Below, in pieces: positions 1-8,627 of a stretch of DNA of 41,351 bases (position 1 is the first letter of the stretch; every line of letters begins with the position of its first letter). This DNA comes from Herbaspirillum chlorophenolicum (GTDB lineage Bacteria; Pseudomonadota; Gammaproteobacteria; Burkholderiales; Burkholderiaceae_D). The notes beneath the pieces are model-generated. The model saw nothing but the letters and a program-made list of their open reading frames with translations. It made no database searches and had not been told where the DNA came from. The stretch spans positions 1 to 41,351 of the forward strand of contig NZ_LFLT01000038.1 in NCBI RefSeq assembly GCF_001189955.1, given 5' to 3'. The position numbers and the translations under genes are program-made.

Positions 1-20
1 CGCGGGGGATGAAATGGCAT
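1..20 (-). CDS. Possible 5' end of the next kdp gene (kdpE?), cut by the window edge
   Basis: An ATG reading leftward at position 20 opens a frame (Met-Pro-Phe-His-Pro-Pro) that runs off the window, 10 nt after the kdpD stop. kdpE, the OmpR-family response regulator, normally follows kdpD this closely. Only six residues are visible, so the identity rests on context alone. A purine-rich stretch lies in the last codons of kdpD, but the ribosome binding site is not decisive. Confidence 0.3.
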
Positions 21-30
21 ATAACACGCT

Positions 31-2796
31 CTACTCTTCCGGCAAGGCCGGCTGCGTTTCGACCGGCAAGGTAAAGCAGACCGTGGCTCCCGGCCCGGCC
101 TCCTGCGACGCGATCCATATCCTGCCTTGATGGGCTTCGACGATGGCGCGGCAAATCGCCAGGCCCAGGCCGACGCCGGGCGTGCTCGACTCGTTGTCGC
201 CGCGCGTGAACTTTTCGAAAGCGTGTTGCGCCATCGCCGGCGGAAATCCCCGGCCATGGTCGGATACGCTCACCTTGATCTGCTCCCCGCCTTCCGTCGC
301 CTCAACATGGGCGGCAATGGCAATGCCGCTGCCCGGCGGAGAATACTTGATTGCATTCTCCACCAGGTTGGCGAATACACGCTCCAGCAGCACCGCATCC
401 ACCCGCAGCAGCGGCAGGTCGGCAGGCAGGCGCGTTTCAACCGGACGGCCTTCGAGCGCCTTGGACAACAAGCGCAGCGCCGAGCCGGCCACCTCCTCCA
501 GCGCATTCCACTGGCGGTTCAGCGTCACCACGCCAGCCTGCAGGCGCGCCATGTCGAGCAGGTTGTTCATCAGGCCGACCATCTTCTGCGACTGTTCGCT
601 GATGGTGCGCGCCATGCTGCGCGCATCCTCGTCCAGCCGGACGTTGGCGGCCAGCACATCGGCGCTGCCGACCAATGAGGTCAGCGGCGTGCGCAGGTCG
701 TGTGAAATGGCCGACAGCAGCGAATTGCGCAGGCGCTCGGATTCCATGCTCACCAGCGCATCCTGCGCCACTTCGGCATAGTGCAGGCGCTCGATCGCCA
801 TGGCGATCTGCGAACAGAATATCTCCAGCATCTGGCGGTTCTCGGGCAATGCCAGCTGGGCAGCGGCAAGCTGGCGCTCTTCTTCGTTCGCGCCTTCGAT
901 GGCGAACGCCAGCACGCCGCGCGTGCGCATGGTGGCGGTCAGCGGCAGATAGAGCGCGGCGGCGGAAGGCAGCGTGGCGGTGCCCTTGCCGGCCGGCTGG
1001 CCGTTGTCGTAGACCCATTGCGCCACACCGGCGTCCACGCTCTTGAGCACATGGGCGCCGCCCGATTCCTGCTCCGGCTCGGCCGGGCGTAGCTGGTTGG
1101 CACTGTCGGGCAAGAAGAAGGCAATGCGTGCGCCGAACACTGCGGCCAGGTGGCGGCGGCCGATCTCCAGGATCTGATCCAGCGTCAGCAGCGCCGACAG
1201 TTCCTTGCCCAGCATGTAGAGGTTGGATGCGCGCGCCTCGCGCTGCATGGCCACGCGCGCCTGGCGGCGCAGGCGGGCCGTGAGCGAACTGATGAACAGC
1301 GACACCGCCAGCATCACTATCAGCGTCAGAAGATATTGCGCGTCCGAGACCGAGATCGAAAAACGCGGCGCGACAAAGAAGAAATCGAAGGACAGCACCG
1401 ACAGCACCGACACCAGTGCCGAGGCCGAGCGGCCATAGCGCATCGCCACCAGCATCACGCCTACCAGGTACAGCATGATGACGTTGGCCGGATGCAGGAA
1501 GTCGTTGAGCACGAAGGCCAGCGCCGTAGTGACGGCGCAGCTGACCACCGCCCAAGCATAGCCGCGCGTGCGCCGGCGGCGCGTGAGCAAGGATTCGGCA
1601 GCGCTGGCGGCGCTGTCATCGCGGCCGGCATTCTCACCGCGGGCATCATGCCTGGCGCGCAGGCGCGCCACGGCATAGATGTCGAGTTCTTCGCCCATGG
1701 CGGCGATACGCTGTGACAGCGAGCCGCCGGGCCGGCGCAGCAGCCGGTGCCAGCCGCCGCGCTGCTGCCCCACCACCAGCTTGCCGGCGTTGCGCGCGCG
1801 GGCGAACTGCAGCAGTGCCGTGGCCAGGTCGTCGCCGCTGATGCTGGCGGTTTCCGCCCCCAGCGATTGCGCCAGCTTGAGGTAACCGACCACACGCTCG
1901 CGCCCCGCCATTGGATGGCGGCTGTGGGTCAGGTCGACATGTACCGCCAGCCATTCGGCCTGCAGCTTGGCCGCCAGGCGCGCCGCCTCGCGGATCAGGC
2001 GTTCCTCGCCGGCGCCGCTGCCAATGGCCACTACGATGCGCTCGCGGGCCTGCCATAGCTGGGCGATGGAGCGGTCGGCGCGGTACTCGCGCATGTCGGC
2101 ATCGACACGGTCGGCGGTGCGGCGCAGGGCGATCTCGCGCAGCGCGATCAGGTTGCCCTTGCGGAAAAAATTGCGCCCGGCCTTCTCGGCCTGCTGCGGC
2201 AAGTAGACCTTGCCCTGCTTCAGGCGCGCCAGCAGCTCGTCGGGCGGGATATCGACCAGCATGACATCGTCGGCCTGGTCGAACACATGGTCGGGCACGG
2301 TCTCGAACACGCGGATGCCGGTGATCTGGCCGACCACGTCGTTGAGGCTTTCGATATGCTGGACATTCAGGGTGGTGTAGACGTCGATGCCGGCGCGCAG
2401 CAATTCATCGATGTCCTGCCAGCGTTTGGCGTGGCGCGAACCGGGCACGTTGGAATGCGCCAGTTCGTCCACCAGCATGACCTGCGGCTTGCGTTCCAGC
2501 GCGGCGTCGAGATCGAATTCGGGGAGCTGGCGGTCGCGGTAAGCCACCATCTTCATCGGCAGGCGCTCGATCCCTGCCAGTTGCGCCTCGGTCTCGGCGC
2601 GGCCATGGGTTTCGACCACGCCGGCGACCACGTCGGTGCCCTGCGCGTGCAGTACCTGGGCCGCTTCCAGCATGGCGAAGGTTTTGCCCACCCCTGCCGA
2701 AAAGCCGAAAAACACCTTCAGGCGGCCGCGTGCCTGGCGGTCTTCTTCGCGCATTACGCGTTCGAGCAGGTCGTCGGGGTTGGGGCGGGTGGTCAT
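31..2796 (-). CDS. kdpD: Osmosensitive K+ channel sensor histidine kinase KdpD
   Basis: Sensor kinase of the KdpD/KdpE system that controls the Kdp K+ pump; inner membrane. At 921 aa it is close to the usual length of about 900. The N-terminal KdpD domain has a Walker A motif (GFSAGVGKT, residues 31-39). A Usp-like domain follows at about 250-380, then four membrane segments at about 410-505 (DUF4118 region), a GAF-like stretch at about 520-670, a HisKA domain with phospho-acceptor His699 (SHDLRTPL), and a C-terminal HATPase with G boxes (GRGFPP, GVGLGLAI). I start at the ATG at 2796. The open frame continues 166 codons upstream, but that part is translated repeat DNA with no family resemblance. 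No strong Shine-Dalgarno precedes 2796, so the exact start is less certain than the identity. It is separated from kdpC by 723 nt holding two repeats, so it may need its own promoter. Confidence 0.96.
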   Translation of the reverse strand: MTTRPNPDDLLERVMREEDRQARGRLKVFFGFSAGVGKTFAMLEAAQVLHAQGTDVVAGVVETHGRAETEAQLAGIERLPMKMVAYRDRQLPEFDLDAALERKPQVMLVDELAHSNVPGSRHAKRWQDIDELLRAGIDVYTTLNVQHIESLNDVVGQITGIRVFETVPDHVFDQADDVMLVDIPPDELLARLKQGKVYLPQQAEKAGRNFFRKGNLIALREIALRRTADRVDADMREYRADRSIAQLWQARERIVVAIGSGAGEERLIREAARLAAKLQAEWLAVHVDLTHSRHPMAGRERVVGYLKLAQSLGAETASISGDDLATALLQFARARNAGKLVVGQQRGGWHRLLRRPGGSLSQRIAAMGEELDIYAVARLRARHDARGENAGRDDSAASAAESLLTRRRRTRGYAWAVVSCAVTTALAFVLNDFLHPANVIMLYLVGVMLVAMRYGRSASALVSVLSVLSFDFFFVAPRFSISVSDAQYLLTLIVMLAVSLFISSLTARLRRQARVAMQREARASNLYMLGKELSALLTLDQILEIGRRHLAAVFGARIAFFLPDSANQLRPAEPEQESGGAHVLKSVDAGVAQWVYDNGQPAGKGTATLPSAAALYLPLTATMRTRGVLAFAIEGANEEERQLAAAQLALPENRQMLEIFCSQIAMAIERLHYAEVAQDALVSMESERLRNSLLSAISHDLRTPLTSLVGSADVLAANVRLDEDARSMARTISEQSQKMVGLMNNLLDMARLQAGVVTLNRQWNALEEVAGSALRLLSKALEGRPVETRLPADLPLLRVDAVLLERVFANLVENAIKYSPPGSGIAIAAHVEATEGGEQIKVSVSDHGRGFPPAMAQHAFEKFTRGDNESSTPGVGLGLAICRAIVEAHQGRIWIASQEAGPGATVCFTLPVETQPALPEE

Positions 2797-2855
2797 GGTG
2801 GGTGGGCGTTTATTGGGAATTGTAGTGCAGAGGCTTAGGTTTCGTGAGGTTGTTC

Positions 2856-3110
2856 TGGGTAGTCTGGTCTTGCTGTGTGCAGATGTACTGGCTTTAGTCT
2901 TTTCTTTCTTCGGTCGAAAGGGAGCGCCGGGGGCGGCCCGGCAGCCGCTCACTTTCTTTGGCCCACCAAAGAAAGTAAGCAAAGAAAGGTGGCCCCTAAG
3001 TGCCAGCCCCTTCGGGGTTCCCGTTGGAGTGCCATGAAAAATGGGCAAGGCAGAGTCGCTGCGCTCCGACTGCCTTGCTGATCCATTTTTCATGGCACTC
3101 CAACGGCTGG
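2856..3110 (-). repeat. Dispersed structured repeat, copy 1 (inverted relative to copies 2 and 3)
   Basis: Non-coding repeat of about 255 bp. Read on the minus strand it has the same layout as copies 2 and 3: a long palindrome (3021-3106), a short CCCC-GAA-GGGG hairpin, a CTTTCTTTGCTTAC stretch, a hairpin at 2951-2976 (ACTTTCTTTGG, loop CCCA, CCAAAGAAAGT), a GC-rich segment around GGGCCGCCCCCGG, and an end marked by AGACCAGACTACCCA. Every frame is open over parts of it, which produces spurious low-complexity peptides. It faces copy 2 head to head. Confidence 0.85.
3021..3106. repeat. 86-bp palindromic module of repeat copy 1 (24+38+24)
   Basis: The arms at 3021-3044 and 3083-3106 are perfect 24-nt reverse complements. 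The outer trinucleotide is CCG and the inner eight bases are AAAAATGG; the 13 bases between (TTGGAGTGCCATG) are specific to this copy. The 38-nt centre (3045-3082) has its own inner stem, GCAAGGCAG/CTGCCTTGC. Confidence 0.92.
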
Positions 3111-3223
3111 CCCACAAGGGGAACAGCTTAACTGCCTCGCCTGCGGCATCGGGATCGGTACGGTGATGCGCTAGCGTCTCTTGCCAATCATCAATTCCTT
3201 CGATTTTCCGCAAGCACCGCAAT

Positions 3224-3513
3224 GCCGAAGGCGAGCCGGATACGAAGTCCGCTTCTAACCAGCCGCAGAGGAGATGAAAAAAATGGATCAGCAAGGCAGT
3301 CGGAGCGTAGCGACTCTGCCTTGCCCATTTTTTTCATCTCCTCTGCGGGTACCCCGAAGGGGCTGGGTAGTAGCGGTCGCCTTTCTTTGCTTACTTTCTT
3401 TGGCGAAGCAAAGAAAGTGAGCGGCTGCCGGGCCGCCCCCGGCGCTCCGCTTCGACCGAAGAAAGATAAGCATTAAGCCAGTACACAAACACGCAACAAG
3501 ACCAGACTACCCA
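3224..3513 (+). repeat. Dispersed structured repeat, copy 2
   Basis: About 290 bp, ending 6 nt before the kdpC stop codon. It starts with GCCGAAGGCGAGCCGG, shared with copy 3. Next come the palindrome (3263-3348), a CCCCGAAGGGG hairpin (3352-3362), a hairpin at 3393-3418 (ACTTTCTTTG, loop GCGAAG, CAAAGAAAGT), the GC-rich block containing GGGCCGCCCCCGG, and the shared end ACCAGACTACCCA (3501-3513). It contains no convincing gene. The 113 nt between copies 1 and 2 (3111-3223) also hold nothing I recognise. Confidence 0.87.
3263..3348. repeat. 86-bp palindromic module of repeat copy 2 (24+38+24)
   Basis: The arms at 3263-3286 and 3325-3348 are perfect 24-nt reverse complements around a 38-nt centre (3287-3324). 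Outer CCG and inner AAAAATGG match the other copies; the copy-specific 13 bases are CAGAGGAGATGAA. When copy 1 is turned to the same flank orientation, the centres of copies 1 and 2 point the same way and differ at a single base. Confidence 0.92.
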
Positions 3514-3519
3514 AAAATG

Positions 3520-4122
3520 CTACTTAACAACCAAAGGCGCCACCTCATCCAATGCCAAATTCAACTTCAACACATTAACCCGAGGCTCCCCAAACAAGCC
3601 CCACTGCGGCGCCTCGCTATTGTTCCGGATCAAGGCCCGTACCCGCTCAATCTCCAATCCCCGCGCCTGCGCCACCCGCATCGCCTGGTAATCGGCCGCT
3701 GCCGGGCTGATGTGCGGATCTAGGCCGCTGCCGGAAGCCGTCAGCAAGTCGATCGGGATAGCCCGCCGGCTGCCGTCGCTCGCTTCGCTCAAGGCCTTGG
3801 CACGCTCCTCGGCGGCTTGCTTGAGGGCCGGGTTGGTCGGTCCCAGATTGCTGCCGCCGGATGCCATGCCATTGTTGGGGAAATTACCGGCAGCCGACGG
3901 CCGGCCCCAGAAATAACCGGGGCCGGAGAAGTTCTGGCCGATCAGCTCCGAGCCGACCGCCACGCCGCGGCGCTCAATAACGCTGCCGTTGGCCTGATGT
4001 GGAAAGAAGGCTTGCGCCAGGCCGGTGACGATGGCCGGATAAATGCCGCCAAGCAGCACGCCCAGCAGGATGAAAAGCGTCAGTGCCGGACGCAGCGTGT
4101 TCTTTAAGGCAGGTGATTTCAT
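3520..4122 (-). CDS. kdpC: K+-transporting ATPase subunit KdpC
   Basis: Small inner-membrane subunit of the KdpFABC pump, which binds alongside KdpB and raises ATP affinity. The 200-aa length is typical. One N-terminal membrane segment (about residues 12-36, LFILLGVLLGGIYPAIVTG) is followed by a periplasmic domain with the family's FSGPGYFWGRPSA and SGSGLDPHISP motifs. The start has a good ribosome site (AAGGAAACATC before the ATG) and lies 28 nt after the kdpB stop. The stop is immediately followed by repeat copy 2 rather than by kdpD. Confidence 0.97.
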   Translation of the reverse strand: MKSPALKNTLRPALTLFILLGVLLGGIYPAIVTGLAQAFFPHQANGSVIERRGVAVGSELIGQNFSGPGYFWGRPSAAGNFPNNGMASGGSNLGPTNPALKQAAEERAKALSEASDGSRRAIPIDLLTASGSGLDPHISPAAADYQAMRVAQARGLEIERVRALIRNNSEAPQWGLFGEPRVNVLKLNLALDEVAPLVVK

Positions 4123-4150
4123 GATGTTTCCTTGTGAAGTCGGTGCGGGG

Positions 4151-6337
4151 TCAGACCAGGCCGAAAGCGGCCAGCAACATGTCGATCAGCTTGATGCCGA
4201 CGAACGGCACCAGGAGTCCGCCCACGCCATAGATCAGCAGGTTCCGGCGCAGCAGCACCGCCGCGCCCAGCGCGCGATAGCGCACGCCACGCAATGCCAG
4301 CGGGATCAGTGCCACGATCACCAGCGCATTGAAGATCACCGCCGACATGATGGCCGAGCCGGGGCTGGCCAGGTGCATCACGTTCAATGCCCCCAGTTGC
4401 GGATAGGTGGCGGCGAACATGGCGGGAATGATGGCGAAATACTTGGCCACATCGTTGGCGATGGAAAAGGTGGTCAGGCTGCCGCGCGTCATCAGCATCT
4501 GCTTGCCGATCTCGACGATCTCGATCAGCTTGGTCGGGTTGGAGTCGAGGTCGACCATGTTGCCGGCCTCTTTCGCCGCCTGGGTGCCGCTGTTCATGGC
4601 CACGGCCACGTCGGCCTGGGCCAGCGCCGGGGCGTCGTTGGTGCCGTCGCCGGTCATTGCCACCAGCTTGCCTTCGGCCTGGTGCTGGCGGATCAGCGCC
4701 AGCTTCTGCTCCGGCGTGGCTTCGGCCAGGAAGTCGTCGACCCCGGCTTCGGCCGCGATGGCGGCGGCGGTCAGGCGGTTGTCGCCGGTGATCATCACGG
4801 TCTTGATGCCCATGCGGCGCAGTTCGCCGAAGCGTTCCTTGATGCCGCCCTTGACGATGTCCTTCAGCTCGACCGTGCCGAGGATGCGGATCGGTGCGCC
4901 GTTGTTGACGACATTGGCTTCATTGTTCCATTCGACCACCACCAGCGGGGTGCCGCCGCGGCGGGCGATGGACTCGATATCCGTCTCGACCTGGCTGGGC
5001 AGGCGCTGGTCGGCCGAACGCGCCAGCTTGCGGATCGCATCAGCCGCGCCCTTGCGGATGCGGCGCGTGCCGAGGTCGATGCCGGAGACGCGGGTCTGCG
5101 CCGAGAACGGGATGAACTGCGCACCCAGGCCGGCCATCTCGCGCTCGCGCAGGTTGAAGCGGTTCTTGGCCAGCACCACAATGCTGCGGCCTTCCGGCGT
5201 CTCATCGGCCAGCGAGGCCAGCTGCGCCACATCGGCCAGCTCGCGCTCGGACACGCCCGGCGCCGGCAGGAAAGCGGCGGCCTGGCGGTTACCCAGCGTG
5301 ATGGTGCCGGTCTTGTCCAGCAGCAGCACATCGACGTCGCCGGCGGCTTCCACCGCGCGGCCGGAAGTGGCGATCACATTGGCCTGCATCATGCGGCTCA
5401 TGCCGGCCACGCCGATGGCCGACAGCAGGCCGCCGATGGTGGTCGGGATCAGACACACCAGGAGCGCGATCAGGGCCGTCACCGATACCGGCGAACCGGC
5501 GCCGGCGGCGGTGACCGAGAACAGCGAGAACGGCAGCAGCGTCACCGTCACCAGCAGGAACACGATGGTCAGCGCCACCAGCAGCAGCGTGAGTGCGAGT
5601 TCATTGGGGGTCTTCTGGCGGCGTGCTCCTTCGACCATGGCGATCATGCGGTCAAGGAAGGCTTCGCCCGGGTTGACCGAGACGCGCACGATGATCCAGT
5701 CCGACAGCACGCGGGTACCGCCGGTCACCGCCGAGAAGTCGCCGCCGGATTCGCGGATCACCGGGGCCGATTCGCCGGTGATGGCGCTCTCATCCACGGT
5801 GGCCACGCCTTCGACGACGTCGCCATCGGCCGGCACGGTGTCGCCGGCTTCGATGAGCACCAGGTCGCCTTTGCGCAGCGTTCCGCCTTCCACCACTTCA
5901 CACTGGTCCGCGCCAACGCCGGCGCCGCGCACCAGCTCGACGCGGCGCAATTTCTTGGCCAGCACGCTCTTTTTGACGCCACGCAAAGCGGCCGCCTGGG
6001 CCTTGCTGCGGCCTTCGGCCAGCGCCTCGGCGAAATTGGCGAACAGCACCGTGAACCACAGCCATGCGGCTACGGCAAAGATGAAGCCGGCCGGGGCTTC
6101 GCCCTTGCCGACGAGCGCCTGGATGAACAGCAGCGTGGTCAGGATGCTGCCGAGGTAAACCACGAACATCACCGGGTTGCGCCACTGCACGCGCGGCGAC
6201 AGCTTGCGCACTGAATCGACCAGCGCCGGCTTGACGATTTTGGGATCGAACATCCAGCGCACGGTCTGCGTGGCGGACGGTATCGCGTCCGATGCCGTGG
6301 CGGCACCGGACTGGGTATGGGAAGAAGGGGTAGTCAT
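4151..6337 (-). CDS. kdpB: K+-transporting P-type ATPase subunit KdpB
   Basis: Catalytic P-type ATPase subunit of the Kdp pump, inner membrane, 728 aa (family about 680-730; the extra length is a Ser/Thr-rich N-terminus). Visible motifs: actuator TGES at 187-190 (the Ser corresponds to the inhibitory phosphorylation site known in E. coli), the CLIPTTIG membrane helix at about 295, DKTGT with phospho-acceptor Asp341, and the hinge [11 protein letters not shown] at about 562-572. Membrane segments lie at about 53-100, 250-310 and 620-728. It sits 64 nt after kdpA with an intercistronic hairpin between them, and 28 nt before kdpC. Confidence 0.98.
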   Translation of the reverse strand: MTTPSSHTQSGAATASDAIPSATQTVRWMFDPKIVKPALVDSVRKLSPRVQWRNPVMFVVYLGSILTTLLFIQALVGKGEAPAGFIFAVAAWLWFTVLFANFAEALAEGRSKAQAAALRGVKKSVLAKKLRRVELVRGAGVGADQCEVVEGGTLRKGDLVLIEAGDTVPADGDVVEGVATVDESAITGESAPVIRESGGDFSAVTGGTRVLSDWIIVRVSVNPGEAFLDRMIAMVEGARRQKTPNELALTLLLVALTIVFLLVTVTLLPFSLFSVTAAGAGSPVSVTALIALLVCLIPTTIGGLLSAIGVAGMSRMMQANVIATSGRAVEAAGDVDVLLLDKTGTITLGNRQAAAFLPAPGVSERELADVAQLASLADETPEGRSIVVLAKNRFNLREREMAGLGAQFIPFSAQTRVSGIDLGTRRIRKGAADAIRKLARSADQRLPSQVETDIESIARRGGTPLVVVEWNNEANVVNNGAPIRILGTVELKDIVKGGIKERFGELRRMGIKTVMITGDNRLTAAAIAAEAGVDDFLAEATPEQKLALIRQHQAEGKLVAMTGDGTNDAPALAQADVAVAMNSGTQAAKEAGNMVDLDSNPTKLIEIVEIGKQMLMTRGSLTTFSIANDVAKYFAIIPAMFAATYPQLGALNVMHLASPGSAIMSAVIFNALVIVALIPLALRGVRYRALGAAVLLRRNLLIYGVGGLLVPFVGIKLIDMLLAAFGLV

Positions 6338-6360
6338 ATCGGTATCCGTTTCTGGTTGCT

Positions 6361-6386
6361 CCGCTCCGGCGGTTGGGCCGGAGCGG
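6361..6386 (-). promoter_or_regulatory. Intercistronic hairpin between kdpA and kdpB
   Basis: Perfect 10-bp inverted repeat: CCGCTCCGGC, loop of 6, GCCGGAGCGG. It lies in the 64-nt kdpA-kdpB gap. No T-tract follows on the minus strand, so it is not a classical terminator. An mRNA processing or stabilising role is plausible but inferred. Confidence 0.55.
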
Positions 6387-6401
6387 CATCCATCAGCTTG
6401 C

Positions 6402-8183
6402 TTACATCGCCATCATTTGAAGATGCTCGACCACCGGCCCCAAGGCCAGCGCCGGCACATAGGTCAGCGCACCGACCAGGATCACGGCGCCGATCAGCAG
6501 CGCCACGAACAGCGGCCCGTGCGTGGGCAAGGTGCCCGAAGTCGCGGTGAGGCGCTTCTTGGCGGCCAGCGAACCGGCCATCGCCAGCACCGGGACAATG
6601 ATCCCGAAGCGGCCCAGCCACATGGCGATGCCGGTAGTGATGTTGTAGTACGGCGTATTGGCCGAGAGCCCGGCGAAGGCACTGCCGTTATTGTTGGCGG
6701 CCGAACTGAAGGCGTACAGGATTTCGGAGAAGCCATGCGCGCCAGGGTTGGCGATGCCGGCCAGGCCGTTCTCCACCATCACCGAGACGGCGGTGAAGAT
6801 CAGCACCAGCGCCGGCGTCATGAGGATGGCGATCGACATCATCTTCATGTCGAACACGCCGATCTTCTTGCCGAGATACTCCGGCGTGCGGCCGATCATC
6901 AGGCCAGCGATGAACACCGCCAGCACCGCGAAAATCAGCATGCCGTAGAGACCCGAGCCGACGCCGCCGTAAATCACCTCGCCCAGCTGCATCTGCAGCA
7001 TCGGCACCAGCCCGCCCAGCGGCGAGAGCGAATCATGCATGGCGTTGACCGCGCCGCAAGAGGCCGCCGTGGTGATCGAGGCGAACAGGGCCGAGGCGGT
7101 GATGCCGAAACGGGTTTCCTTGCCTTCCATCATGCCGGGGCCGGAAGCGTGCAGCGAGGCCAGCATCGGGTTGGGCTGCGATTCGAAATACATGATGGTC
7201 AGCGTCATCGCCACGAACAGCAGCGTCATCGACGCCAGGATGGCCCAGCCCTGGCGGCGGTCGCCGACCAGGACGCCAAAGCTGGTGCACAGCGCGGCCG
7301 GGATGATCAGGATCGCCAGCATCTCCAGGAAGTTCGACAGCGGGGTCGGATTCTCATAAGGGTGCGCGGAATTGGCATTGAAGAAGCCGCCGCCGTTGGT
7401 GCCCAGCATCTTGATCGCTTCCTGCGAGGCCACCGGGCCCATGGGCAAGGTCTGCTTGTCGGTGCTCTGCGCCTCGACCAGCGGTTCGCCCTTGGCATCC
7501 TTCAGCGGCTGGCCGGCGGCATCCAGCTTGGGCACCGTGTAGTGGGTCACTTCCAGCGTCTTCACTTCCTGATAAGGCTTGAAGTTCTGGATGCTGCCCT
7601 GCTGCACCAGCACCAGCGCCAGGATCACCGACAACGGCATGAGGACGTACAGCGAGGAGCGCGTCATGTCGACCCAGAAGTTGCCGATGCTCTTGCTGCT
7701 GTGGCGCGAGAACCCGCGGATCAGCGCAAAGGCGATGGCGATGCCGGTGGCAGCCGAGACGAAGTTCTGTACCGCCAACGCCGCCATCTGCGTCAGGTAG
7801 CTCATGGTGGTCTCGCCCGCATAGCCTTGCCAGTTGGTGTTGGACACGAAACTGATGGCTGTGTTGAACGAGGAATCGATGCCGACGCTGCCCAGGCCCT
7901 GCGGATTGAACGGCAGCCATTGCTGCACGCGCTGCAATGCGTAGACAAAAATCAGGCCAAGGAAGTTGAACAGGACCACCGCGATGGCGTACTGCTTCCA
8001 GTCCATTTCGGTATCGCGGCTGATGCCGCACAGGCGATAGAACACGTGTTCGACGCCGCCGAAGACGCGGTTGACCTTCGACTTCCCTTCCATCACGCGG
8101 GCGATGTACCAGCCCAGCGGGACCGACAAGGTCAGCAGGACGGCCAGGTAAAGGGCCAGTTGGAGATAGGCGTTGCTGTCCAT
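6402..8183 (-). CDS. kdpA: K+-transporting ATPase subunit KdpA
   Basis: K+-channel-like translocating subunit of KdpFABC, inner membrane, 593 aa (typical 560-600). About ten hydrophobic segments are visible, with selectivity-filter-type loops [14 protein letters not shown] (about residue 113), [12 protein letters not shown] (about 268) and [13 protein letters not shown] (about 510), each in the expected part of the SKT superfamily fold. The ATG at 8183 has a GGAGG site inside the last codons of kdpF, with the two genes 1 nt apart, suggesting coupling. The subunit works with KdpB and KdpC encoded downstream. Confidence 0.98.
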   Translation of the reverse strand: MDSNAYLQLALYLAVLLTLSVPLGWYIARVMEGKSKVNRVFGGVEHVFYRLCGISRDTEMDWKQYAIAVVLFNFLGLIFVYALQRVQQWLPFNPQGLGSVGIDSSFNTAISFVSNTNWQGYAGETTMSYLTQMAALAVQNFVSAATGIAIAFALIRGFSRHSSKSIGNFWVDMTRSSLYVLMPLSVILALVLVQQGSIQNFKPYQEVKTLEVTHYTVPKLDAAGQPLKDAKGEPLVEAQSTDKQTLPMGPVASQEAIKMLGTNGGGFFNANSAHPYENPTPLSNFLEMLAILIIPAALCTSFGVLVGDRRQGWAILASMTLLFVAMTLTIMYFESQPNPMLASLHASGPGMMEGKETRFGITASALFASITTAASCGAVNAMHDSLSPLGGLVPMLQMQLGEVIYGGVGSGLYGMLIFAVLAVFIAGLMIGRTPEYLGKKIGVFDMKMMSIAILMTPALVLIFTAVSVMVENGLAGIANPGAHGFSEILYAFSSAANNNGSAFAGLSANTPYYNITTGIAMWLGRFGIIVPVLAMAGSLAAKKRLTATSGTLPTHGPLFVALLIGAVILVGALTYVPALALGPVVEHLQMMAM

Positions 8184-8184
8184 G

Positions 8185-8274
8185 TCAGAAGTCCTCCGGC
8201 TTGATCAGGGCGTAGACCAGATAAACCAGCAAGGCGACGGACACGGCCAGCCCGAGCAAAGTCATGGCGTTCAT
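8185..8274 (-). CDS. kdpF: K+-transporting ATPase subunit KdpF
   Basis: 29-aa single-span peptide stabilising the KdpABC complex in the membrane. The sequence starts MNAMTLLGLAVSVALL and ends YALIKPEDF, matching KdpF, whose hallmark is one helix followed by Y-ALL/I-x-PE-x-F. It has a GGAG site 7 nt before the ATG. The stop is one base before the kdpA start. Its ATG overlaps the stop of the small ORF upstream (ATGA). Confidence 0.93.
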   Translation of the reverse strand: MNAMTLLGLAVSVALLVYLVYALIKPEDF

Positions 8275-8384
8275 TTCTTATCTCCCTCTTGCCGTTCCAG
8301 ACGGCTGCACAGGGCGATGAAGCCCCACATCGAGGCGCCGCACAGCAGCAGCATGCCCACATAGAGAAAATCGGTTTGCCACAT
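8271..8384 (-). CDS. Unnamed small membrane peptide coupled to kdpF
   Basis: A 37-aa frame: a short N-terminus (MWQTDF), one hydrophobic helix (LYVGMLLLCGASMWGFIALC) and a basic/acidic tail (SRLERQEGDKK). The stop codon overlaps the kdpF start as ATGA. I chose the ATG at 8384 because GGAG sits 6 nt upstream; an in-frame ATG at 8396 would add four residues but has a poor site. I recall unnamed small ORFs with a similar helix and a C-terminal Cys-x-Arg-Leu in front of kdpF in other bacteria, but could not verify this here. The function is unknown. Its position suggests an accessory subunit or a leader controlling kdp translation (inference). Confidence 0.7.
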   Translation of the reverse strand: MWQTDFLYVGMLLLCGASMWGFIALCSRLERQEGDKK

Positions 8385-8490
8385 TTCCCACTCCATTTGT
8401 TCACGTTGTTCAATCCGTTCCTGACGGAATCGGAGACAGTCGAACGATAGGAGCTATGGCATCAAATCCAGGTAAAACTATGGGGAGGGG

Positions 8491-8510
8491 GCGTAAACAA
8501 CGCGTAAACA
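8491..8510 (-). promoter_or_regulatory. Direct-repeat operator candidate upstream of kdp (KdpE-type geometry)
   Basis: Two perfect 9-bp direct repeats, GCGTAAACA at 8491-8499 and 8502-8510 (TGTTTACGC on the kdp strand), have an 11-bp period. A weaker copy, GGTAAAAC, lies at 8471. OmpR/PhoB-family regulators such as KdpE bind direct repeats with this period, and TTTAC-containing sites are known upstream of E. coli kdp. The site lies about 107 nt before the first small ORF. The rest of the gene-free stretch 8397-8627 shows no convincing -35/-10 pair. Confidence 0.5.
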
Positions 8511-8627
8511 GAAGGGGATTTTTGAAGGGCGGGAAATTCCGGATCGCCGCTTCCGCGCCGGGATGGCGGTGATGGCCTGGAATGCGCAGAAGATTGAAGC
8601 GGCAGCCGGGCGAACCGGCCGGCCAGG

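Noticed and set aside
3111..3223. Spacer between the head-to-head repeat copies as a transposase remnant
   Set aside because: No frame in it resembles any transposase and it is only 113 nt long.
2797..3294. 166-codon N-terminal extension of kdpD
   Set aside because: It translates repeat copy 1 and adjacent spacer, has no resemblance to KdpD, and the true product begins at the conserved KdpD N-terminus.
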